This document shows, in pieces, positions 1 through 5,934 of a DNA stretch of 6,136 nucleotides; the first letter of the stretch is position 1, and every line of letters begins with the position of its first letter. The stretch is taken from positions 19,526-25,661 of the forward strand of contig MGON01000131.1 in the NCBI GenBank assembly GCA_001795345.1. Direction: 5' to 3'. The notes under the pieces were generated by a model. That model was given only the letters and a program-made list of their open reading frames with translations, was not told the origin of the DNA and searched no databases. Position numbers and translations under genes: made by a program. This stretch comes from Chloroflexi bacterium RIFCSPLOWO2_02_FULL_71_16. Its GTDB lineage: Bacteria > Chloroflexota > Limnocylindria > P2-11E.

Positions 1-219
1 CGCGCGAACGACGGCAGCGAGCTCAGCCTCCAGCAGATGGAGGACTTCCTCGGCGAGCCGGCGTGGAGCGTGCTTCCGGCGGCGCCCGCGGAGGCGCGCA
101 AGTTCCACGACCGGCGCGTCGTCCCGGTGCTCGACCTCTCCGGCCCGCTGGGGAAGGCGCTCTACCTCTCCGCGTTCAAGCTCCACCCGCTGAAGAGGCT
201 CGTCAAGGCCAAGAAGTGA
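1..219 (+). CDS. CpaE/TadZ-like pilus localisation ATPase, C-terminal end (partial)
   Basis: The reading frame is open from the left edge and ends in TGA at 217-219, giving 72 visible residues. CpaE/TadZ proteins are MinD/ParA-type P-loop proteins that place the Tad machine at its site in the cell. The P-loop itself would lie upstream and is not visible. What can be seen fits the end of that family: a segment SLQQMEDFLGEP resembling the usual helix of the form 'V/M-E-x-x-LG-x-P', then a strand with VLPAAP, then VVPVLDLSGPLGKAL, which matches the family's closing pattern of a Pro-Val-Leu-Asp strand and a Ser-Pro-leu-x-Ala-Leu helix. The tail is basic (HPLKRLVKAKK). The stop overlaps the GTG start of cpaF, which supports co-translation and the assignment. 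A different MinD-like protein in the same slot cannot be excluded from this fragment alone. Confidence 0.72.
   Translation, partial: RANDGSELSLQQMEDFLGEPAWSVLPAAPAEARKFHDRRVVPVLDLSGPLGKALYLSAFKLHPLKRLVKAKK
205..208 (+). promoter_or_regulatory. Ribosome binding site for cpaF
   Basis: AAGG lies inside the end of the upstream gene, seven bases before the GTG at 216. It is a modest Shine-Dalgarno match. It supports the GTG overlapping the upstream stop as the cpaF start. Confidence 0.45.
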
Positions 220-1487
220 TCCGCTCGGCCGACCTGCAGTCGCTCCACGATCAGCTGCACGAGCGCGTGCTCGGGGAGATGCGGGATCTGCTCGCTGGCC
301 CGGGGACGCTCGAGGACAAGCGGCGCACGCTCGCGACCGAGGTCCGCCGCATGGTGCGCGAGTCGAAGCGGATCCTGACGCCGAGCGCCCAGAACGACCT
401 CGTCGACGGCGTCGTGAACACCGTCCTCGGCTTCGGACCGCTCGAGCCGCTCCTGCGCGACGAGACGGTGACCGAGATCATGGTGAACGGACCCGACCGG
501 GTGTTCATCGAGCGGAAGGGCAAGGTCGAGAGGGCTAACGTCAGCTTCCGCGACGAGGATCACATCCGCGACATCGTCGACCGCATCGTCGGGCCGATCG
601 GCCGGCGCATCGACGAGAGCTCGCCGCTCGTGGACGCGCGCCTGCCGGACGGCTCGCGCGTGAACGCGATCATCCGGCCGCTCGCCGTGTCCGGACCGTC
701 CCTCTCCATCCGCAAGTTCGCGAAGGTCGCGTTCCACCTCGAGGACCTCGTGAAGTTCGGGACGCTCACGCAGCCGATGGCGGACTTCCTGCGCGCCGCC
801 GTGCGAGCGAAGCTGAACATCTTCATCTCGGGCGGCACCGGCTCCGGCAAGACGAGCACGCTGAACGCGCTCTCGTACGAGATCCCGACGCATGAGCGCA
901 TCGTCACGGTGGAGGACTCCGCGGAGCTTCAGCTGAAGCACCCGAACATGGTCAACCTCGAGTCGAAGCCCCCGAACATCGAGGGCCGCGGCGGCTACAC
1001 CATCCGCGACCTGGTGAAGAACGCGCTGCGCATGCGACCCGACCGGATCATCGTCGGTGAGTGCCGGTCGGGCGAGACGCTCGACATGCTCCAGGCCATG
1101 AACACCGGCCACGACGGATCGCTCACGACCGCGCACGCGAACACGCCCGCCGACGCCCTCGCGCGCATCGAGACGATGGTGCTCATGAGCGGCGTCGAGC
1201 TGCCGCTGCCGGCGGTGCGGCGGCAGATCTCGGGCGCCATCCACCTCATCCTCCAGCAGAGCCGCCTGCTCGACGGATCGCGCAAGATCACCGCCATCAC
1301 CGAGGTGCTCGACCTCGAGGACAACGAGGTCAAGCTCCAGGACATCTTCCGCTTCGACCAGCGCGGCGTCGGCGCGGACGGCAAGGTCATCGGCGAGTTC
1401 GTCGCGGCCGGCTACAGGCCGCGCGCGCTGGCGAAGATCAAGGCCATGGACATCCCGTTCGACGAGGCGGTCCTTGCGGCCCCGTGA
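216..1487 (+). CDS. cpaF: Tad pilus assembly ATPase CpaF/TadA
   Basis: This is a 423-residue hexameric secretion ATPase of the type II/IV secretion family, the cytoplasmic motor of Tad pilus assembly. An N-terminal helical region (about 1-65) is followed by the N-terminal domain with GFGPLEPLL at 72-80 and an EIMVNGPDRVF strand. SIRKF ends at residue 168. The catalytic domain shows Walker A GGTGSGKTS at 206-214, the Asp box VEDSAELQL with acidic residues 233, 234 and 237, the Walker B region PDRIIVGE with Asp276 and Glu282, and the His box NTGHDGSLTTAHAN with His299 and His307. All expected residues are present, so it should be active. The frame is open further upstream to 63, but that part is only another frame of the preceding gene. 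The GTG at 216 overlaps that gene's stop as GTGA and begins a conserved-looking helix (SADLQSLHDQLHERVL). It is followed by the exported Ig-like protein rather than directly by tadB. Confidence 0.96.
   Translation: MIRSADLQSLHDQLHERVLGEMRDLLAGPGTLEDKRRTLATEVRRMVRESKRILTPSAQNDLVDGVVNTVLGFGPLEPLLRDETVTEIMVNGPDRVFIERKGKVERANVSFRDEDHIRDIVDRIVGPIGRRIDESSPLVDARLPDGSRVNAIIRPLAVSGPSLSIRKFAKVAFHLEDLVKFGTLTQPMADFLRAAVRAKLNIFISGGTGSGKTSTLNALSYEIPTHERIVTVEDSAELQLKHPNMVNLESKPPNIEGRGGYTIRDLVKNALRMRPDRIIVGECRSGETLDMLQAMNTGHDGSLTTAHANTPADALARIETMVLMSGVELPLPAVRRQISGAIHLILQQSRLLDGSRKITAITEVLDLEDNEVKLQDIFRFDQRGVGADGKVIGEFVAAGYRPRALAKIKAMDIPFDEAVLAAP
1464..1467 (+). promoter_or_regulatory. Ribosome binding site deciding a TTG start
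   Basis: GAGG sits six bases before TTG 1474, within the last codons of cpaF. It favours the TTG as start of the exported protein over the in-frame GTG at 1498, which would remove the basic n-region of the signal peptide. Confidence 0.5.
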
Positions 1488-1557
1488 CCGCGTCGCCGTG
1501 GCGCTCGCGCTCGCGCTGGTGACGGTGCCGCTCTTCCCGGCGCAGCCCGCGAGCGCT
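1474..1557 (+). other. Signal peptide coding segment
   Basis: It encodes residues 1-28: n-region RPRDR, a 15-residue core of Val, Ala, Leu and Thr, then PLFPAQPASA. The small residues at -3 and -1 (Ala, Ala) fit signal peptidase I. There is no Cys at +1, so it is not a lipoprotein. Confidence 0.85.
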
Positions 1558-3600
1558 CAGAGCCTGTACTGCGAGCGGAAAGTCACGTTCCGCACCATTG
1601 GGTTCGGGTGGTTCCACCGGCTCCTCCCGGAGGTGACGACCCGCTGCACTGGCGCGGTCGCGATCTCCATGAGCTGGCCGGGCCCCGTGGCGCCCGGCGG
1701 CCTGTCCACCGCGCGCGCCCGCCTCACCGTCCGGTGGGCGGGCGAGTTCGTGCAGCCTCTGGTGGGCCGGTTCGTCCGCTTCCTGCTCAGCGGCGCCATC
1801 TGGGCCACGGGCGTGACCGATGCCTCGGGCTGGGCGACCGCGGCAGGCACCGTCCACGCGAGCCCCGGGATCAAGCCGACGCGGGCCGAGTGCATGAACT
1901 GCTCGACGAGCAGCACCGGGTCGTGGGTCCCCCAGACCGCGTTCCCGGTCGCGACGGGCGTCCTGCAGGTGATCCCCGCCGGCATCCCGGCGGTGCCGAT
2001 CCCTCGCGCGACCTTCCTGGGCGGCGGGGTCGTCGAGCTCACCTGGGCGCCCGTGGCCGGCGCGGTCCGCTACTACTACCGCCTCAGCCTCTACCGGTAC
2101 TACGGCACTGACCGCTTGACCAAGGCGCGCTACCAGCTCCCGCGCGGCACGTACACGTTCGAGGTCCAGGCCGTCAACGCCGTCGGCCAAGCCTCGGACT
2201 ACGGCCGCGTCGCTTTCTATATGCCGGGGATCCCGACGACCATCTCGAGCTGGACCTGGTCGCCCAGCCCCGCGTACGTGGGACAGTGGGTCAGTACCCG
2301 GGCCACCCTCACCGGGTCGGCCCCGGCGTTCCCCGGCAGCCCGGTCACGACCACCTACACGCTGGGCTATCCCCTGACCTTCGCCCTCGGCGGGCTCTCG
2401 TCCTACGGGAGCTCCGCGCGGTTCGTCCCCTCGGCCGCGGGAACGCTGCCGACGACCGTGTCGTTCGCGGGCTCGGGCTACTACGAGCCCACCCAGCGGA
2501 GCGGCACGCTCGTCGTCCTCCCCGCCGCGCCGACCATCGCGGCGAGCTCGTGGTCGAGCCCGGTCCGCCAGGGCCAGTCGATGACCGCATCGGTGCGCCT
2601 GACGGGTGGTGCGCCTGGACAGTCCGCGTACTTCTACGTCGGTGGCCGCTACCTCGGGTCGAGGCCCGTGGACGCTAGTGGCACGGCGTCGGTGACAGCG
2701 CCCATTTCCCTCGCGCCCGGCTCGTACGACGCGCTCACAGCGGTCTACTACTGGGTCAGCGGCCACGGGCAATACGTGAGCGCTCAGGGCCGCGTGACCG
2801 TGCTCCCTAACAGGCCCGCCGCGCCGACGAACGTGTCCGTGACGCCGGCGTCGTCCGCGACGAACTCCTTCACGGCCAGCTGGGCACCCGTGAGCGGTGC
2901 GCGGTATTACCGGTACTACATCGATGGCGCCCTCAGGGGCGTTCTTAATGCCCAGCTGAACCCGACCTCGGTCCGCCTCTCGGCTTGGTCGCTGGGGACC
3001 CACCGTTTCCAGGTGGCTGCGGTCGACGCGGCGGGGAACGCGTCCGATCCCAGCCAGCCCGCCCTGTTCACGTGGGAGCAGAGCGCGACCTCGCTCGCGA
3101 TGGCGTTCGGCAACACGTCGCCGTCGAGGTCCGCGCCGGTCCCAGCGGCTCTCACCATGGACACGGCGCGCTGCGTCGGCCGCTACGTGCAGGGGTCGGT
3201 AAAGGTGAACGTGCTCTTGACGGACGCGTCCGGGACGGGGATCGCGGGCCGCTCTGTCACGCTCTCCGGCCCGGGCTGGACCATGTGGTCGCCCGCAACG
3301 GACGCGTCGGGCCGGACGAGCCAGGTGGTCCCTTTCCGCGACCGCGTCGGCCGCCAGCCGGTCACGGTCACCTTCCGCGGCGACAAATCGTATCGGCGCT
3401 CCGTCGTGACCTCCCTCGTCCTGATCCCGGACGTGTGCGCGCAGCCGTCGCCGACGCCAACACCGAGCCCGACCGCGACACCGACCCCGACCCCGACGCC
3501 GACGCCGACCGCGACGCCGAGCGCGACACCGAGCCCGACAGCTTCGCCCGCACCGGCTCCGACGCAGCCGCCGTACTCGGTGGACGTCCCGCCGCGATGA
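1474..3600 (+). CDS. Secreted FN3/Ig-like multidomain protein with Pro-Thr tail, within the tad cluster
   Basis: The 708-residue product starts with a clear Sec signal peptide: basic RPRDR, hydrophobic core at about 7-21, and ASA followed by Gln as a likely signal peptidase I site after residue 28. Residues 31-170 have no family I can name with certainty, but VTDASGWATA at 114-123 looks like a bacterial Ig strand turn. Then come an FN3-like domain (about 172-250, WAPVAGA and YTFEVQAVNAVGQASD), an Ig-like domain (252-350), a second Ig-like domain (352-445) close to the Ig-repeat (Big_3) pattern with DASGTASVT and LAPGSYDALTAVYY, a second FN3-like domain (449-534, WAPVSGA and FQVAAVDAAGNASD) and a third Ig-like domain (about 536-652). 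A Pro-Thr/Ser low-complexity tail (656-698) ends in YSVDVPPR. No LPXTG, C-terminal membrane helix or lipobox is seen. Six cysteines (33, 58, 140, 143, 567, 655) could pair. The TTG start overlaps cpaF by 14 bases. It is probably an extracellular adhesin or pilus-associated surface protein; this role is inferred from architecture and position. Codon use is less GC3-biased than in the flanking genes. Confidence 0.88.
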   Translation: MRPRDRVAVALALALVTVPLFPAQPASAQSLYCERKVTFRTIGFGWFHRLLPEVTTRCTGAVAISMSWPGPVAPGGLSTARARLTVRWAGEFVQPLVGRFVRFLLSGAIWATGVTDASGWATAAGTVHASPGIKPTRAECMNCSTSSTGSWVPQTAFPVATGVLQVIPAGIPAVPIPRATFLGGGVVELTWAPVAGAVRYYYRLSLYRYYGTDRLTKARYQLPRGTYTFEVQAVNAVGQASDYGRVAFYMPGIPTTISSWTWSPSPAYVGQWVSTRATLTGSAPAFPGSPVTTTYTLGYPLTFALGGLSSYGSSARFVPSAAGTLPTTVSFAGSGYYEPTQRSGTLVVLPAAPTIAASSWSSPVRQGQSMTASVRLTGGAPGQSAYFYVGGRYLGSRPVDASGTASVTAPISLAPGSYDALTAVYYWVSGHGQYVSAQGRVTVLPNRPAAPTNVSVTPASSATNSFTASWAPVSGARYYRYYIDGALRGVLNAQLNPTSVRLSAWSLGTHRFQVAAVDAAGNASDPSQPALFTWEQSATSLAMAFGNTSPSRSAPVPAALTMDTARCVGRYVQGSVKVNVLLTDASGTGIAGRSVTLSGPGWTMWSPATDASGRTSQVVPFRDRVGRQPVTVTFRGDKSYRRSVVTSLVLIPDVCAQPSPTPTPSPTATPTPTPTPTPTATPSATPSPTASPAPAPTQPPYSVDVPPR
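3445..3540 (+). repeat. CCGACN-type hexamer repeat encoding the Pro-Thr/Ser tail
   Basis: A degenerate tandem array of CCG followed by ACN or AGC codons, with some GCG in the proline slot, encodes alternating Pro-Thr, Pro-Ser and Ala-Thr pairs. The strictest stretch, about 3481-3510, is CCGACC/CCGACG repeated five times. Such tails are extended, often glycosylated, spacers in secreted proteins. Repeats of this kind can gain or lose units by slippage. A multiple-of-six change would keep the frame, so length variation between strains would be tolerated. Confidence 0.85.
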
Positions 3601-3607
3601 CGCGATC

Positions 3608-3614
3608 GGAGGTG
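3608..3614 (+). promoter_or_regulatory. Strong ribosome binding site for tadB
   Basis: GGAGGTG is a near-perfect anti-Shine-Dalgarno complement in the short gap after the Ig-like gene. The GGAGG core is only three bases from ATG 3616 but nine from ATG 3622, so the second ATG is the better start. Confidence 0.75.
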
Positions 3615-3621
3615 CATGAGC

Positions 3622-4509
3622 ATGTCGAGTGAGGTCGTCGGGGCCGTCGCCGCACTGGCCGCGGTCCTTGCCCTGGCCGGGCTCGCGATCTATCTGCGGG
3701 CACCGGCGGCCGTGAGCGCGGCGGATCTGCTGATGGATACAGCGGCCCGCCGCACGGGCAGCGATCGGCGCGCGCTTCTCGAGCGGAGCCCGATCGGCAC
3801 GGCACTCGACGCCGACCTGCGCCGGGCGGGCATGTCCATGCGCAGCTCCACGCTCCTTCTGGTCATGCTCGCGCTGCTCGTCTTCGGCGGGCTCGCCCTC
3901 AACTGGGTGGTCGGGATCGCCGCCGGCGCCCTCCCGTACTTCTTCGTTCGCCGCCGCGCCGGACGGCACGCGAAGGAGTTCGCGCAGCAGCTCCCGGCCG
4001 TGCTCGACCTCATCGCGAGCGCGCTGCGCGCGGGCCAGAGCGAGACGCAGGCGTTCGCGCTGGTCGCCGAGCAGACCAAGGGCGCGGCCGGCGAGGAGTT
4101 CCGGCGCATGCACCAGGCGCTCGGGCTCGGCGCGACCTCCGAGAGCGTGACGCAGGCGCTCCTCGAGCGCCTGCCCGGCCCCGACCTCGAGCTCGTCGTC
4201 GATGCCATCCAGCTCGCGCACAAGGTCGGGGGCAACCTCGCCGAGATGCTCGGCGGGATCGCCACGACGATCCGGGACCGCTCGCGGCTCGAAGGCGAGG
4301 TGCGCGCCCTCACCGCTCAGGGCCGGGCGTCCACGTACCTCGTCACCGCGCTCGCGCCGATCGGCCTGCTGCTCATCTCCCTCATCAATCCGGCCTGGGG
4401 TCAGACGCTCTTCGAGACGACGGCCGGGCGCATCGTCCTCGGCGTCGCGGCCACGCTCGAGCTCATCGGCTTCTTCACGGCGCGCGCCGCCGCGGCGGTG
4501 GAGGTGTGA
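3622..4509 (+). CDS. tadB: Tad pilus inner-membrane platform protein TadB
   Basis: This 295-residue integral membrane protein of the type II secretion F (T2SSF/GspF) family forms, with TadC, the platform on which CpaF acts. An N-terminal membrane helix (about 3-25) is followed by a cytoplasmic stretch with LERSPIGTALDADLRRAGM. A hydrophobic block at 76-109 probably holds two closely spaced helices, and RRRAGRHAKEF leads into the T2SSF domain (about 120-250). That domain opens with FAQQLPAVLDLIASALRAGQS and contains LPGPDLELVVDAIQLAHKVGG and an EVRALTAQGR segment typical of TadB. Two C-terminal helices follow, at about 239-256 and 269-289. Length and order match TadB. An upstream ATG at 3616 would add only two residues (Met-Ser) and has poor spacing to the ribosome site. 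The gene begins 21 bases after the Ig-like gene, and its stop lies two bases before the chosen tadC start. Confidence 0.93.
   Translation: MSSEVVGAVAALAAVLALAGLAIYLRAPAAVSAADLLMDTAARRTGSDRRALLERSPIGTALDADLRRAGMSMRSSTLLLVMLALLVFGGLALNWVVGIAAGALPYFFVRRRAGRHAKEFAQQLPAVLDLIASALRAGQSETQAFALVAEQTKGAAGEEFRRMHQALGLGATSESVTQALLERLPGPDLELVVDAIQLAHKVGGNLAEMLGGIATTIRDRSRLEGEVRALTAQGRASTYLVTALAPIGLLLISLINPAWGQTLFETTAGRIVLGVAATLELIGFFTARAAAAVEV
4500..4506 (+). promoter_or_regulatory. Ribosome binding site for tadC inside the tadB end
   Basis: GGAGGTG spans the last tadB codons. The core ends one base before GTG 4506 but seven bases before GTG 4512, which favours 4512 as the tadC start. The same seven-base element precedes tadB. 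Confidence 0.65.
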
Positions 4510-4511
4510 CC

Positions 4512-5399
4512 GTGGACGTGCTGCCGAGCGCCCTGGCCGGGGCCGCCGTCCTCGCGCTCGTCCTCGGGGTGTGGGCCCTCTCGAGCGCCCCGCCGACCCT
4601 GACGGCTGCCGACCTGCTCCGAGACGTGTCCCACGACGAGCGGCGGCGACGCCAGAAGCGCCAGGAGGGCGCGCTCGTGCGCGCGCTGCTGCCGCCCGTG
4701 CCCGCCTTCCTCGCACGTGGCACCGACACGGCGGCGCTCGACCTCGCGCTCGCGCAGGCAGGGTCGCCCTACGGCTTCACGGCCCGGGAGTTCCTGCGCT
4801 TCAGGGTGCTCGCGGCGATCCTCGTCACCCTTCTGGTCGCGCTCCTCTTCAGCGGGTCCGACGTGACCGTCATCGCGCTCTTCGCGGTCGCGGGCGCGTT
4901 CGGTGGCTACCGCCTGCCCGACGTGTGGATCTCGTCGCTGGCCGGATCGCGCGTTGGCCGGCTGAACAAGGGCCTCCCGGACACGGTCGATGCGCTCGTC
5001 CTCGCGCTGGAGTCGGGCATGGACCTCGAGGGCGCGCTCCGCCGTCTCGTGCCGAAGATGCGCGGTCCGCTGCGCGAGACCTTCGACGACGTCCTGGCGG
5101 AGCTCGACGCCGGCTTCTCGCTCGCGAGCGCGCTCGAGCGCCTGGCGGCCCGGACGCGCTCGGGGGACCTCGCGGACCTCATCGCGCTGATCCAGCAGAG
5201 CCGCCGTCTCGGCGTGAGCCTGTCCGCCGGCCTGCGCACGCAGGTCGTGGAGATGCGCAGCCGACGGCGCCTGCGCGTGCAGGGATCGGCGCAGCAAGCG
5301 CCGCTAAAGATGATGATCCCGCTCGTCCTCTTCTTCCTGCCAGCGCTGATGATCGTCTTCCTCGCGCCGGCGATCCTCAGCTTCGTGGCCGGGGGCTGA
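4512..5399 (+). CDS. tadC: Tad pilus inner-membrane platform protein TadC
   Basis: This is the second T2SSF-family platform protein, about 295 residues and the natural partner of TadB just upstream. An N-terminal membrane helix (about 5-23) precedes a charged segment rich in Arg and Glu (DERRRRQKRQEG). A hydrophobic block follows at about 97-137. The T2SSF domain starts at about 155 with LPDTVDALVLALESGMDLEGAL and continues through FDDVLAELDAGFSLASALERL and LIALIQQSRRLGVSLSAGLR. The closing segment, AQQAPLKMM then IPLVLFFLPALMIVFLAPAI, is the very characteristic TadC end, with Lys266 before the last helix (267-292). The GTG at 4506 is an alternative start that would overlap the tadB stop and add two residues, but 4512 has better spacing from GGAGG. 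The stop is followed one base later by the GTG of the TadE-like gene. Confidence 0.94.
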   Translation: MDVLPSALAGAAVLALVLGVWALSSAPPTLTAADLLRDVSHDERRRRQKRQEGALVRALLPPVPAFLARGTDTAALDLALAQAGSPYGFTAREFLRFRVLAAILVTLLVALLFSGSDVTVIALFAVAGAFGGYRLPDVWISSLAGSRVGRLNKGLPDTVDALVLALESGMDLEGALRRLVPKMRGPLRETFDDVLAELDAGFSLASALERLAARTRSGDLADLIALIQQSRRLGVSLSAGLRTQVVEMRSRRRLRVQGSAQQAPLKMMIPLVLFFLPALMIVFLAPAILSFVAGG

Positions 5400-5400
5400 G

Positions 5401-5934
5401 GTGCGGCGCGCGGGCCGCGCCGAGGAAGGACAGGCCGTGGTCGAGCTCGCGCTCGTCCTCCCGCTCTTCCTCATCCTGCTCCTGGGTCTGGCGCAGGTCG
5501 GCCTCATCCTGAACACGCAGCAGCAGCTCGTCGGCGTCGCACGGCAGGGCGCGCGCACCTACGCGCTCGGTGCCGACCCCAGGTCCACCGTCGCGGCCGT
5601 GCGCTTGGCGGGGCGGCAGCTCGCGGGCTTCGACGACCGTGTCCTGCTGTCGACGGAGATCACGGACGAGCGTGGCAAAGCCAAGGCCCGCGGCTCCGCG
5701 GGCCTGCTGGGCAGGGTGGGCAGCACGGGCGGGTTCCCGTCGGCGGCGGTCCAGAAGGGCGCCGTGCGTCGCGGCTACTGGATCACCGTCACGGTGACGT
5801 ACAAGTACCCGAACCCGATCCGCGCCAGTGTCCTCGGGTTCCGGCTCCCTGACACGATCACGCTCTCCTCCAGCGCGACCGCGCGGATCGAGTACGACCC
5901 CACCATCCCGCCCGACCTGGGGGTGGCGCCGTGA
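5401..5934 (+). CDS. tadE: TadE-like minor pseudopilin
   Basis: The 177-residue protein has the TadE-like N-terminus: a short basic and acidic leader, then GQAVVELALVLPLFLILLLG. Gly10 is followed by Glu15 at the +5 position, the motif cut by the Tad prepilin peptidase, and a single hydrophobic helix runs to about residue 32. The rest (33-177) should be exposed outside the membrane and includes a Gly/Arg/Lys-rich stretch (about 92-112) and beta-type sequence YWITVTVTYKYPNP. No cysteines are present. At 177 residues it is somewhat longer than many TadE proteins. The GTG start follows the tadC stop by one base and has only a weak GGGGG ribosome site. A later in-frame GTG (5437) would destroy the leader and is unlikely. 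Its likely role is a minor subunit or assembly factor of the pilus. Confidence 0.88.
   Translation: MRRAGRAEEGQAVVELALVLPLFLILLLGLAQVGLILNTQQQLVGVARQGARTYALGADPRSTVAAVRLAGRQLAGFDDRVLLSTEITDERGKAKARGSAGLLGRVGSTGGFPSAAVQKGAVRRGYWITVTVTYKYPNPIRASVLGFRLPDTITLSSSATARIEYDPTIPPDLGVAP

Noticed and set aside
63..215. Upstream extension of cpaF to an ATG at 63
   Set aside because: The added residues are only the second frame of the CpaE-like gene (Gly/Arg/Pro-rich, no family pattern). GTG 216 gives the normal CpaF length and an overlap with the upstream stop.
162..1244. A 360-codon minus-strand frame opposite cpaF
   Set aside because: The composition is Arg/Asp/Val/His-rich with no motif, while the plus strand encodes every CpaF box. 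It is an antisense shadow.
3445..3540. Tandem repeat considered as a CRISPR-like array
   Set aside because: The unit is only six bases, has no spacers and stays in frame as Pro-Thr codons, so it is protein low complexity.
2985..3632. A 215-codon plus-strand frame across the Pro-Thr tail, ending in an Asp-rich repeat
   Set aside because: The Asp-rich repeat is the hexamer array read out of frame. No ribosome site or family signal is seen, and the Ig-like frame is continuous through the region.
1438..4716. A 1092-codon open frame on the minus strand
   Set aside because: It runs opposite to cpaF, the Ig-like gene, tadB and tadC, is dominated by Arg, Gly, Ala and Asp, and has no recognisable domain. 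Long antisense frames are expected when third codon positions are almost all G or C.
4202..5512. A 436-codon plus-strand frame across tadB and tadC
   Set aside because: The translation is Arg/Ser/Pro/Ala-rich noise in another frame, and tadB and tadC account for the region with clear membrane and T2SSF patterns.
5783..5797. Inverted repeat TCACCG-TCA-CGGTGA that could be an operator or hairpin
   Set aside because: It lies inside tadE and is explained by codons for Ile-Thr-Val-Thr-Val. There is no T-run after it and no gene start nearby.
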